Of a stretch of 64,000 nt of DNA, positions 36,315 through 44,363 are shown piece after piece. Within the stretch, counting starts at the first letter, position 1, and the number at the start of each line of letters is the position of its first letter. Under the pieces are notes generated by a model. The model did no database searches. It was not told the origin of the DNA and was given only the letters and a program-made list of their open reading frames with translations. The stretch lies in NCBI RefSeq assembly GCF_900218065.1, contig NZ_OBMU01000003.1:276549-340548 (forward strand), given 5' to 3'. The translations under genes and the position numbers were made by a program. Source of the stretch: Novosphingobium sp. Chol11. Its GTDB lineage: Bacteria; Pseudomonadota; Alphaproteobacteria; Sphingomonadales; Sphingomonadaceae.

Positions 36315-38132
36315 GTGGATTTCTATTTCAATCGCTTTGAGGATCGACGACCGCCAGAGCCGCTGCCTCATTCGCGATTGATCGAGTTGATCTGGCAGAC
36401 ATTGGCGCTGATGATGCTGTTGCTGGGCGCGCGCTATCTGTTGTGGCGCTGGACAGATTCGCTGAACTGGGACGCGTTGTGGTTCGCTATCCCTTTGGTG
36501 ATCGCGGAGACTTGCGCCTATTTCGGGCTCATTCTCTTCACGCTCAACCTGTGGAAGGTGAAGGACTATCCGCTGCGCGCACCCCCAGCGCGGACCAGCG
36601 AATGCGTGGGATCGGCGGGCAGCGAGGATGATCGGCCCATCTCGGTCGATATCTTCATCGCCACCTATAATGAGGATGAGGAATTGGTGCGGCTGAGCAT
36701 CCGCGACGCCAAGGCCGTGCGCTACCCTCATCCCATCGACGTGAAGGTGCATATTCTCGACGATGGACGCCGCGACACGATGCGGGCTGTCGCGGAGGAG
36801 GAAGGCGTCAACTATATCAGCCGCGACAATAATGTCGGCTTCAAGGCGGGCAATCTGCGCAACGCCATGGAGCAGACGAGCGGCGACTTCATCGTGATCT
36901 GCGATGCTGACACGCGGCCATTTCCGACGATGCTGGAGCGGACGCTCGGCTATTTCCGCGATCCTGACGTAGCTTTCGTGCAGACGCCGCACTGGTTTTA
37001 TGATCTGCCCGAAGGCGAGCGGCTGAAGGACTGGATGGGCCGCAAATTTGGAGGGGTGGGCAGCGCGGTCGGCGGAGCGGTCGAACGGATCTTTGGCGAG
37101 ATACGCATCGGCGAGGACCCGTTCGTCAATGACCCACAGCTATTCTTCGACGTGATCCAGCGCCGCCGCAACGCCTATAACGCCGCCTTCTGCTGCGGGG
37201 CGGGATCGATCCACCGGCGCGAGGCCGTAATGTTCGTCGCGCTGCGTGCCTATGCCGATGCCATCGCCCACGCTACGGGCGATGCGAAATCGCGCATCGC
37301 CAAGCTCGTCCGCCGCCGCGCCGATCCGGCGGCGCAAGCGCTCGCCCGCTGGCAAGCCGCGCAGGCCGAGGAGCTGACGCCCTATAAATTCCATGTGTCG
37401 GAAGACATCTACACCACGATCGTGCTGCATCAGGACCGCGAACGGCGGTGGAAATCCGTGCTTCACCCGCATGTGGAATCGAAGATGCTCTCGCCGCAGG
37501 ACCTGCTCAGCTGGAGCATCCAGCGGTTCAAATATGCAGGCGGGAGCCTGGACATTTTCTTCCACGACAATCCCGTGACGGCCAAGGGTTTGTCGCTCGG
37601 CCAGCGGCTCATGTATTTGACGACATTCTGGTCCTATATGGGCGCGCTCTGGAACCTTGTGTTCCTGCTGGCGCCGATCGTCTATCTAATGACGTCGGTC
37701 GCGCCGGTTTCCGCCTATACGGGCGACTTTTTCGATCGGGCGCTGCCGTTCCTGATCGTGACCGAGCTTGCCATCATGTTCGGGACCTGGGGCATTTCGG
37801 GCTATAAGGGGAAGGTCAGCTATATGGCGTCCTTCCCGATCTCGCTCCAGGCGCTCTGGGCGGTGGTGCGAAAGCAGAAGATCAAGTTCCCGGTCACGCC
37901 CAAGGATCGGCAGGACGGCCATTATCTGCACCTGGTCTGGCCGCAGCTGGCTTTAATGATCGGAACCTTTGCCGCATTCTGCTGGGCGGCGACAGCGCTA
38001 TGGCTGGGCTTTGGCAATTACACGCTCGGCGGCCTGATCGCCAACGGCCTGTGGGGTCTCAACAACATTCTGGGCATGTCGATCATGGTCCGTGCGGCCC
38101 TGTGGCGACCCACCGAGGAAGAGGCAGGATGA
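36315..38132 (+). CDS. BcsA-like processive glycosyltransferase (GT2) without a PilZ domain
   Basis: A 605-residue membrane glycosyltransferase. Two N-terminal helices precede a GT-A domain: VDIFIATYNEDEELVRLSIR, then HILDDGRRD (Asp149-Asp150), ICDAD (197-199), AFVQTPHWFYDLP, the SED base motif (362-364) and SIQRFKYAGG. Several C-terminal helices follow. These are the D, D, D, Q-x-x-R-W landmarks of cellulose-synthase-type enzymes, but the last is degenerate (QRFKY where BcsA has QRGRW) and the c-di-GMP-binding PilZ domain is absent. GTG at 36315 is chosen as start because GGAAGGA lies 5 bases upstream. It probably synthesises and exports a beta-linked polysaccharide from a UDP sugar. Confidence 0.87.
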   Translation: MDFYFNRFEDRRPPEPLPHSRLIELIWQTLALMMLLLGARYLLWRWTDSLNWDALWFAIPLVIAETCAYFGLILFTLNLWKVKDYPLRAPPARTSECVGSAGSEDDRPISVDIFIATYNEDEELVRLSIRDAKAVRYPHPIDVKVHILDDGRRDTMRAVAEEEGVNYISRDNNVGFKAGNLRNAMEQTSGDFIVICDADTRPFPTMLERTLGYFRDPDVAFVQTPHWFYDLPEGERLKDWMGRKFGGVGSAVGGAVERIFGEIRIGEDPFVNDPQLFFDVIQRRRNAYNAAFCCGAGSIHRREAVMFVALRAYADAIAHATGDAKSRIAKLVRRRADPAAQALARWQAAQAEELTPYKFHVSEDIYTTIVLHQDRERRWKSVLHPHVESKMLSPQDLLSWSIQRFKYAGGSLDIFFHDNPVTAKGLSLGQRLMYLTTFWSYMGALWNLVFLLAPIVYLMTSVAPVSAYTGDFFDRALPFLIVTELAIMFGTWGISGYKGKVSYMASFPISLQALWAVVRKQKIKFPVTPKDRQDGHYLHLVWPQLALMIGTFAAFCWAATALWLGFGNYTLGGLIANGLWGLNNILGMSIMVRAALWRPTEEEAG

Positions 38133-38299
38133 ACTGGAAAGAAGGTTTTAGAAGAGGGCGGAGCCATTTGCTGATGGCAGCCATTCTGGCCATCGCCGGA
38201 AGCATCGTCGTCAGGATGGAGGATGATGCGCTTCGCCAGGAGACCGGGAAGGCTCCGCCTCAATCCATCACGGACAAGTTGCCTGCCAGTTTGAAGTGA
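38129..38299 (+). CDS. 56-residue single-pass membrane protein coupled to the GT2
   Basis: A very small protein: a basic N-terminus (MNWKEGFRRGRSHL), one hydrophobic helix (LMAAILAIAGSIVV) and a short polar C-terminus ending KLPASLK. Its ATG overlaps the stop of the glycosyltransferase (ATGA) and is preceded by GAGGCAGG, so translation is coupled. Position and topology suggest a structural partner of the synthase, as small membrane subunits are for other polysaccharide synthases. No family was recognised. Because it is short, the call depends on start overlap, ribosome site and membrane-like composition. Confidence 0.68.
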   Translation: MNWKEGFRRGRSHLLMAAILAIAGSIVVRMEDDALRQETGKAPPQSITDKLPASLK

Positions 38300-38368
38300 C
38301 GGCGGGCGATTGCCGCGGGAGCGCTTCGAAAAGCTCAGGGCGAGCGGTGTTAGAGGATGGCGCGCCGG

Positions 38369-38800
38369 TCAGCGGCTGAGGCGCTTTGTGAGACGCAGCC
38401 GGTTCGTGCCGCCTTCGCTCCGATAATCGATCTGGTCGATGCACGACTGGATGATCCCGACACCGCGGCCGCTCTCCGCATCAGCGGAGATGGTGCGGCA
38501 TCTGGAAAACAGTCCTTCGGGAACCGCTTCGCCCTGATCCCGGAGTTCGAGCGATACGGAGCCGGGCACGATCTGCACGTCCACGCCGATCATGCCGTCG
38601 CTCCGGCCGCGATAGCCATGGATGATGATGTTGTTGGCGGCCTCTGCAAGCGCCAACTCGATGTCGATCATCGCTTCGGGTGGAACAGCGGCGGCTTCGC
38701 AGAGGGCGCGGACATGCTCGCTCAACTGACCGACCTCTTCCAGCCGGGCGGGGTACAGGCGGACAGCGCCCTCCTCAGCCACGCACGAGCGCTCTTGCAT
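38369..38800 (-). CDS. Anti-sigma-factor-type serine kinase (RsbW-like HATPase)
   Basis: A 143-residue GHKL ATPase-domain protein. The N-box is in LALAEAANNIIIHGY, a middle strand includes VSLELRDQG, and the glycine box is in GRGVGIIQSCIDQIDY. Stand-alone proteins of this type phosphorylate STAS antagonists in partner-switching systems. The gene overlaps the end of the STAS gene by some 26 bases, as expected for such a pair. The start is uncertain: ATG at 38800 and TTG at 38818 are both possible and neither has a strong ribosome site. Which sigma factor or enzyme it binds is unknown; no sigma gene is adjacent. Confidence 0.87.
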   Translation of the reverse strand: MQERSCVAEEGAVRLYPARLEEVGQLSEHVRALCEAAAVPPEAMIDIELALAEAANNIIIHGYRGRSDGMIGVDVQIVPGSVSLELRDQGEAVPEGLFSRCRTISADAESGRGVGIIQSCIDQIDYRSEGGTNRLRLTKRLSR

Positions 38801-39113
38801 CCGGGACCGTCTCGGCAAGCCGGAACACAGCGTCGAGGCGCGTCAGTTCGAACAGGCGGCGCACCGCAGGCTGCGCCCCCGCGATGGCGAGCGAGCCGTC
38901 CTTGCCCAGCATCTTGAGGAGCGACACCAGCGCGCCGAGCGCCGTGCTGTCCATGAAAGCGACGCGCGTGAGGTCCAGCACGACCTTGCGCGGACCACCA
39001 TCGATGCCCTTGGCGAGGTCCGCCTTGAATGCCGGGGCTTCGGCGGCATCGAACCGCGTCGCCTGCACCTCTACCAGGGCCACATCCCCATCCATAGTGA
39101 TGATCGCCGTCAT
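38775..39113 (-). CDS. STAS domain anti-sigma-factor antagonist
   Basis: A 112-residue STAS protein, the switch partner of the kinase encoded next to it. The core strand-helix reads KVVLDLTRVAFMDSTALGAL, with the phosphorylatable serine at residue 56 in the DST motif. The C-terminal helix (PAVRRLFELTRLDAVFRLAE) is typical of SpoIIAA/RsbV. Unphosphorylated, it would sequester the kinase; phosphorylated, release it. It lies between the phosphatase gene (18-base gap) and the kinase gene (overlapping), making a complete phosphatase-antagonist-kinase operon. Confidence 0.92.
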   Translation of the reverse strand: MTAIITMDGDVALVEVQATRFDAAEAPAFKADLAKGIDGGPRKVVLDLTRVAFMDSTALGALVSLLKMLGKDGSLAIAGAQPAVRRLFELTRLDAVFRLAETVPDARALVRG

Positions 39114-39131
39114 TCCTTCACCCTTGTCTAT

Positions 39132-40322
39132 CTATGCCATTTCAATCGCGAGAAGCGAGATATCATCGTCAAAACCGCGCGTGCCCCGCCGCATCGCGAC
39201 GGCGGCCTTCACCCGTTCGACCATCAGTTCCAGCGGCTCGTCGGCCCCCTCGCGCAGCAACTCGCTGAGCCCCGCGACCTCCAATTGCGTGCCTTCGCGG
39301 TCGGCGCATTCGGTGACGCCGTCGGAAAAGAGTATCAGCCGCGTCCGGGGTTCCAACGTGACTTCTTCAGGGATGAACGTAGCATCACTGAACCAGCCGA
39401 GCGGAAAACCACCGTCCAGGCGCAGGGTGGACACGCCGCCTGACCCGACGATCAGCGGATCTGGATGGCCAGCACGGATGATCCAGGCGCGCCCTTCATG
39501 CGGCGAGAGCAGGCCGCAGATCAGCGTCGCATAATTTTCATTGGGCTGCCCCTCGATCTCCCGATTGAGCTGCTCGATCGCGGACGCCAGCGCCGCCGGA
39601 TCGCCGGGTGCAAGCTGGACCAGCCGGTGATGCAGGTGAAAGGATGCGAGCGCGGCGGGCACGCCATGCCCCTGAACATCGGCGAGGAAAAAGAGAATCT
39701 TGTCGTCCTGCCGCGACACGCCCAGCGTATCGCCGCTCATGTTCATCGCTGGCTGATGCGCCCACGCGATGCGCACGCCGTTCATTTCCTTGTCATTGGG
39801 CAACAGCTTGTGATGCAGCGCAGCCGCCGCATCGAGGTCAGCCCGCACATGGCGATAGGCCGCCCGGATACGATCATGCGCCTGCGCCAAATGGCGGTTC
39901 CGCCGCTCCAGGCTGCGATGCAGGCGCACATTGCGCCGGGCCGAGGCGACCGTCAGTTCCAGTTGCAGCGGATCGAGCGGCTTGAACAGGAAATCGTCGA
40001 CGCCCGCAAGCGTGGCGGCCCGGATCGTGTTGTTGTCGCCGCGCGCGGTCATCATGACGATGTGGAGAAAGCGGTTCTGCACCGCCGCCGCCCTCACCTG
40101 CCGCACGAGCTCAAGGCCATCCATGCCCGGCATCTGCCAATCGGTGATGAGGACATCGACCGGCGCCAATTGCACATGCGCAAGAGCGGCCGCCCCATCG
40201 CCTGCGACCTGCACCGAGCAGCCGAGCGCCTCCATCTCCAGCGCCAGCACCTCAAGAAACAGGTCATCGTCGTCGACGATGAGTATGTTGAGGCTGGTAA
40301 TGGGGAGCGGCTCCGCGGTCAT
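39132..40322 (-). CDS. Response regulator with PP2C/SpoIIE phosphatase output (RsbU-like)
   Basis: A 396-residue signalling protein. The N-terminal receiver (about 10-130) has the acidic pocket ILIVDDDDLFLE, phospho-acceptor in VLITDWQMPGMDG and a switch lysine in FLFKPLDPLQ. A helical linker (about 130-190) leads to a SpoIIE-type phosphatase with metal motifs FFLADVQGHGVPAALASF, LILFSDGVTECADR and RGFDDDISLLAIEMA. It should dephosphorylate the STAS protein when its receiver is phosphorylated. The start MTAEPLPIT at 40322 follows AGGAA; the upstream extension is not protein-like. The hybrid kinase and Hpt encoded nearby are the obvious phosphate donors. Confidence 0.94.
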   Translation of the reverse strand: MTAEPLPITSLNILIVDDDDLFLEVLALEMEALGCSVQVAGDGAAALAHVQLAPVDVLITDWQMPGMDGLELVRQVRAAAVQNRFLHIVMMTARGDNNTIRAATLAGVDDFLFKPLDPLQLELTVASARRNVRLHRSLERRNRHLAQAHDRIRAAYRHVRADLDAAAALHHKLLPNDKEMNGVRIAWAHQPAMNMSGDTLGVSRQDDKILFFLADVQGHGVPAALASFHLHHRLVQLAPGDPAALASAIEQLNREIEGQPNENYATLICGLLSPHEGRAWIIRAGHPDPLIVGSGGVSTLRLDGGFPLGWFSDATFIPEEVTLEPRTRLILFSDGVTECADREGTQLEVAGLSELLREGADEPLELMVERVKAAVAMRRGTRGFDDDISLLAIEMA

Positions 40323-40520
40323 GAGATTCCTGCGTTTCTCCAAAAACAAGCCTGCCCCACCCTCCCCATCTAACGGCCAAGCCGCCGGACAGGAAGGCTT
40401 TGAATGGCAAAGATTTTCCGAAAATACGGTAAATCGAGCGTTAACGCCGTTTTTGGGCTGTCCCTTCCACCCCATCGCACGTTATGCAGCGGCAACAATC
40501 CGCCGTCGGGAAACAATCGA
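40323..40520. promoter_or_regulatory. Divergent control region of the partner-switching and BcsS/kinase operons
   Basis: This 198-base spacer separates the phosphatase operon (minus) from the barrel-kinase operon (plus). It contains ATTTTC-C-GAAAAT (40413-40425) and GCGTTAACGC (40438-40447), two short palindromes suited to shared control. Exact promoters were not assigned. There is no believable coding frame in it, although frames from both neighbours run into it. Confidence 0.4.
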
Positions 40521-41210
40521 ATGATTTCACTTCGCTTTCTGGCCCTCCTCGCCGTTTCAGCGCTTTCGGGGCAGGCGGCGCTGGCGCAGGACCGGGGCGT
40601 GATCTACGCGGGCGGTTCTGTCGGCGACGGCGCGGGAGGATATGGCGGCGGGTTGATCTCTCTTCCCGGCAACTCGCTCGGCCACGGCCTTGCCGTCCGC
40701 GCCGGGGTAAATGGCGGGACGTATCGCTATCGCACCACCGAACGGATCGAGGCCACCTATATCGGCGCGGAAGCCGCCCTCGTCTATCAGACGTCCGGGT
40801 CCTGGGGCTGGGCGAATATCGGTGCGGGGCCGCGCTTCACGAAAACCGATCTCGACCCCAATGATCCGGGCAATAAGCTGCAGGGTTCACGATGGGACGT
40901 GGGCGTCCAGACGGATGGCGTGTTGGGTGATCGCCTGCGCCTCGGCTGGTTCGGAAGCTGGGGCATCCGCAATGAAAGCTACATGGCGCAGCTCCGCCTC
41001 ACCCAAGCGGTCAACCGGCAGAGCGATACGCGGCTGGGCTTGGAAGCGACTTTGCAGGGCGATCCCACCTATAAGCGCGGCGGTCTGGGCGCCTATATTT
41101 CGACCGCGATCGGCGGCGGCTGGACGGGGCAGCTTTCAGCCGGCGCGACCGAACAGAAGGGCCGCAATGCGCGGCCTTATCTATCCATAGGGCTCAGCCA
41201 GGTCTTTTAA
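40521..41210 (+). CDS. Outer-membrane beta-barrel protein, BcsS-like
   Basis: A 229-residue secreted protein with signal peptide MISLRFLALLAVSALSGQAALAQ. The mature protein is made of alternating strands rich in glycine and aromatic residues: GVIYAGGSVGDGAGGYGGGL, then LAVRAGVNGGTYRYRTTERI, and ending PYLSIGLSQVF, a typical outer-membrane terminus. This pattern fits the BcsS group found with alphaproteobacterial cellulose genes; the family call is from memory and moderate. It lies in the same block as the BcsA-like synthase, supporting a role in secretion or anchoring of the polymer. It is followed after 26 bases by the hybrid kinase. Confidence 0.7.
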   Translation: MISLRFLALLAVSALSGQAALAQDRGVIYAGGSVGDGAGGYGGGLISLPGNSLGHGLAVRAGVNGGTYRYRTTERIEATYIGAEAALVYQTSGSWGWANIGAGPRFTKTDLDPNDPGNKLQGSRWDVGVQTDGVLGDRLRLGWFGSWGIRNESYMAQLRLTQAVNRQSDTRLGLEATLQGDPTYKRGGLGAYISTAIGGGWTGQLSAGATEQKGRNARPYLSIGLSQVF

Positions 41211-41236
41211 GCGCTGTTTGCCGGAGAACGCCGCCG

Positions 41237-43708
41237 ATGACCATGCCTGGTCTTCGACAAACCATGCTGTGGGTGGTGGCGGTCGCCATTCCGGTCATCA
41301 TATTGGCTGTCGGCCTCATCCTTGTGGCGCAGGCGGACAATGCGGCCCAGCTGCGCCTTGAGGTCATCCGCTCCTATGACCGCCGGTCGCTGATGCAGGA
41401 CATGCTGTCCGAGCATCAGGATGCGGAGACAGGGCAGCGCGGCTATCTGATGACCAATCGGCGTGAGTTTCTCGAGCCCTACGAAGCCGCTCTCCACGCA
41501 ATTCCGGACAGCTTCAATCGGATGCAGGCGCTTTCGGTGTCGGCGGAGCAGCAGAAGGGCCTCGACACGCTCCGCACGCTGTCGCGTGAAAAGCTGGCCT
41601 TCGTGCAGGAGGCGATATCCTCCAACGCCCGTGGCGGCAGGGATCGGGCGCTGGCCATGGTGGTCAGCGGGCGCGGCAAGCTGCTGATGGATCGCCTTCG
41701 CGCCGAGATTGGTCGGCAGCAAGCGGTCGAGGCCAAGCAGCTGGCGCACACATCCGCACTGGCAGACAAGGCGCAGAAGCAGCTGCGTGGCCGTGCCTTT
41801 TCCCTCCTCAGCTTTCTGGCCATCCTGCTCTGTGCGGCAGGAATCGTCATTCTCCGGACGCTGAAAGCCAGGGGGGCCGCCCTCGCGCGCCTGGACGATG
41901 TGTCCCGTCGCCGCAAAGCCATTCTCGACGCGGCGATGGACGGCATCCTCATCCTCAATCCGAGCGGCAGCATCGAGGGCGTGAACCGGGCGGGTGCGAG
42001 GATTTTCGGCTATGAAGATAGCGACATGCTGCGGCGGGACGTCGGCATGCTGTTCGCCAACCAGCCTCCGCGAGGACAGGTCGCAGCCTATCTGCGCAGC
42101 ATGAATCTGAGCGAAGGGCATCCGGGGCATATTCAGGAGATACCTGGCCGCCGCAAGGACGGCACGGTTTTCCCTTCCGACGTTGCGATAACCGCTGTCG
42201 AACTGAATGACGGCACTCATTATGTGGCGGTGGTTCGCGACATCAGCGAGCGCAAGCGGGTCGAGCGGATCAAGTCGGAATTCGTCGCAAGCGTCAGCCA
42301 TGAATTGCGGACGCCGCTCACATCCATCGCAGGGTCCCTCAGCCTTCTGGCCGGGGGCGCGGGCGGGGAGCTGGGGGACCGCGCACAGCGGCTGATCACG
42401 ATCGCGCATAGCAACGCCGAGCGGCTCGTCCGCCTGATCAATGACATATTGGACCTGGAGAAGATCGACAGCGGGCGGATGGTCTTCAAGAACCAGCTGA
42501 TCGACCTTTCGGATTTTCTGCAACAGGCGATCGAGGCCAATCGCGGCTTTGCCGACCGGTATCAGATCAGCCTGGAACTGCAAATCGACGGACCGCGCGC
42601 CTATGTGTGGGCTGATCCGGACCGGCTGATGCAGATCATCACCAACCTGATTTCAAACGCGGTCAAATTCTCTCCGGCGGGCGCGGCGGTAGAGGTCGTT
42701 CTGCAACCTTCAGGCGCGGCGCACAGGATCAGCATCTGCGATCATGGCCCCGGCATCGACGAAGATTTCCGGGAACGGGTTTTCAGCCGTTTCGCGCAGG
42801 CCGACAGTTCAGACAGTCGGGCCAAGGGCGGCACCGGGCTGGGGCTCAGCATCGTTCGGGAGATGGTGACCCGGCTCGGCGGCAGCGTCAGCTTCGACAC
42901 GGAGACGGGCGTCGGCACCCGCTTCCACATCGACCTGCCAGCGACGGCGCCGGACAAGGCGGAGGAAGAAGGCCGTATCCTCATCTGCGAAGGGGATCGG
43001 CAGACCTCCGCCGACATGCAGGAGATATTGGCGAATGCCGGATTCCCCTGCGACGTGGTGCATGACGGGTCCGCTGCATTGGCGGCGGCGCGCGCGCGCA
43101 GCTACCGCCTGATCCTCATCGACTCCGACCTGCCGGAGGGCGGCGGCATCTCGCTCGTCCGTTCGCTGCGGGCGTTGGAGGACGGGTCCCACCCGCCGAT
43201 CCTGATGATCTCCGCCGACAGCCGGGCGGGCTCTGTAGAAGCAGAGGCGCTGCCGATCATCGATTGGCTGCAAAAGCCCTTGCCTACGGACCAGATGCTG
43301 GATGCGGTCAAGCACACGCTGTTCGGCGGGCAGCGCGACGGGAAGCCGCGCATCCTGCATGTCGATGATGATCCGGACGTACTCCGCCTGATCGCCACGG
43401 CGCTGGAGGATCAGGTCGAACTGACATCGGTTGCGACACTGCGCGAGGCGCGAGCGGCGCTTGGCCGCCAGCCATTCGACCTCGCGATATTGGACCTGGG
43501 CCTGACGGATGGGCCGGGATCGCTCCTGCTTCCCGACCTGAAGGCGGCGGGACAGATACCGGTCATCATCTTTTCCGCACAGGATGCCGACAATGAGGCT
43601 GCGGCCAGCGTGCAGGCCTTCCTCACCAAATCGCGGACGTCGATCGATCATCTGGTGGCGACGGTCGAGCGTTTGTGGCGGCAGACCAGCCCCGAAGGAG
43701 GGAAGTGA
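41237..43708 (+). CDS. Hybrid sensor histidine kinase: CHASE3-PAS-HisKA-HATPase-REC-REC
   Basis: An 823-residue membrane kinase. The first helix (MLWVVAVAIPVIILAVGLILV) and a second one (about 190-215) flank a CHASE3-type sensor with the signature DAETGQRGYLMTNRREFLEPY. A PAS domain (about 225-340) precedes the kinase core: H-box FVASVSHELRTPLTSI with phospho-accepting His355, then N-box NLISNAVKFSP and G-boxes DHGPGID and GGTGLGLSIV. Two C-terminal receivers follow (LILIDSDLPEGGG and LAILDLGLTDGPG). It is likely the top of a phosphorelay with the downstream receiver and Hpt. Signal unknown; CHASE3 often senses periplasmic cues. Confidence 0.95.
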   Translation: MTMPGLRQTMLWVVAVAIPVIILAVGLILVAQADNAAQLRLEVIRSYDRRSLMQDMLSEHQDAETGQRGYLMTNRREFLEPYEAALHAIPDSFNRMQALSVSAEQQKGLDTLRTLSREKLAFVQEAISSNARGGRDRALAMVVSGRGKLLMDRLRAEIGRQQAVEAKQLAHTSALADKAQKQLRGRAFSLLSFLAILLCAAGIVILRTLKARGAALARLDDVSRRRKAILDAAMDGILILNPSGSIEGVNRAGARIFGYEDSDMLRRDVGMLFANQPPRGQVAAYLRSMNLSEGHPGHIQEIPGRRKDGTVFPSDVAITAVELNDGTHYVAVVRDISERKRVERIKSEFVASVSHELRTPLTSIAGSLSLLAGGAGGELGDRAQRLITIAHSNAERLVRLINDILDLEKIDSGRMVFKNQLIDLSDFLQQAIEANRGFADRYQISLELQIDGPRAYVWADPDRLMQIITNLISNAVKFSPAGAAVEVVLQPSGAAHRISICDHGPGIDEDFRERVFSRFAQADSSDSRAKGGTGLGLSIVREMVTRLGGSVSFDTETGVGTRFHIDLPATAPDKAEEEGRILICEGDRQTSADMQEILANAGFPCDVVHDGSAALAAARARSYRLILIDSDLPEGGGISLVRSLRALEDGSHPPILMISADSRAGSVEAEALPIIDWLQKPLPTDQMLDAVKHTLFGGQRDGKPRILHVDDDPDVLRLIATALEDQVELTSVATLREARAALGRQPFDLAILDLGLTDGPGSLLLPDLKAAGQIPVIIFSAQDADNEAAASVQAFLTKSRTSIDHLVATVERLWRQTSPEGGK

Positions 43709-43710
43709 CC

Positions 43711-44076
43711 ATGGTCCGCATCCTTTATGTGGATGATGAAGAGGATATCCGCGAAGTCGTGGATATAGCGCTGAGCCTCGACCCTGAGCTGGAGGTACGG
43801 CTGTGCGACGGCGGTCAGGCCGCCTTGGAAGCGGCGGCAAGCTGGCGGCCCGCGCTCATCCTGCTCGACTTCATGATGCCGGGCATGGACGGGCCAGCCA
43901 CCTTGGCGCGGTTGCGGGAGGACCCCGAGACCGCCAATATTCCCGTGGTATTCGTCACCGCCCGGAGCGCGCGCGCGGACGTGGACCATCTGATCTCGTT
44001 GGGCGCGGCGGGCGTGATCGCGAAGCCGTTCGATTCGATGGCGCTCAGCGCCACGGTTCGGGACTATCTGCCGTGA
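43711..44076 (+). CDS. Single-domain response regulator
   Basis: A 121-residue receiver of CheY type. The pocket is in ILYVDDEEDIREVVDIAL, the phospho-acceptor Asp53 in LILLDFMMPGMDG, the threonine in VVFVTARS and the lysine in AKPFDSM. GAAGGAGGGAAG lies just before the ATG at 43711, which follows the kinase stop by 2 bases. Its stop overlaps the GTG start of the Hpt gene. No output domain is present, so it probably shuttles phosphate or acts by protein contact. Confidence 0.94.
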   Translation: MVRILYVDDEEDIREVVDIALSLDPELEVRLCDGGQAALEAAASWRPALILLDFMMPGMDGPATLARLREDPETANIPVVFVTARSARADVDHLISLGAAGVIAKPFDSMALSATVRDYLP

Positions 44077-44357
44077 CGACGGACGCAGGCGCGCGAATGA
44101 TGGCGGTGCGGGACAAGTTCGTGGCCCGCTGCCGCGAGGAACGCGCGCAGCTTCCGGCCCCTGAGAGCGTGCGCGAAAGCGATCTCGAACGGATAGGAGC
44201 GGCCGCCCACAAGATTGCGGGCCTGGCGGGCACCTTGGGCTTCAGCAACCTGGGCGAAGCCGCCGCGCAAGTGGACCAACACATCGCGAGCCATGGGGAG
44301 ATTGGGCCCGCCTATCAGCTCTACATCGAGGAATTGGACCGCCTTTTGGACATATAA
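44073..44357 (+). CDS. Histidine phosphotransfer (Hpt) domain protein
   Basis: A 94-residue Hpt protein. The phospho-accepting histidine is residue 46 in the motif AAAHKIAGLAGTLGF, followed by the helix SNLGEAAAQVDQHIA. The start is taken as GTG at 44073, which overlaps the stop of the receiver gene (GTGA). Hpt proteins relay phosphate between receivers; here the natural route is hybrid kinase receivers to Hpt to the receiver-phosphatase or the single receiver. It ends 6 bases before the convergent Coq4-like gene. Confidence 0.88.
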   Translation: MTTDAGARMMAVRDKFVARCREERAQLPAPESVRESDLERIGAAAHKIAGLAGTLGFSNLGEAAAQVDQHIASHGEIGPAYQLYIEELDRLLDI

Positions 44358-44363
44358 TGGTGA

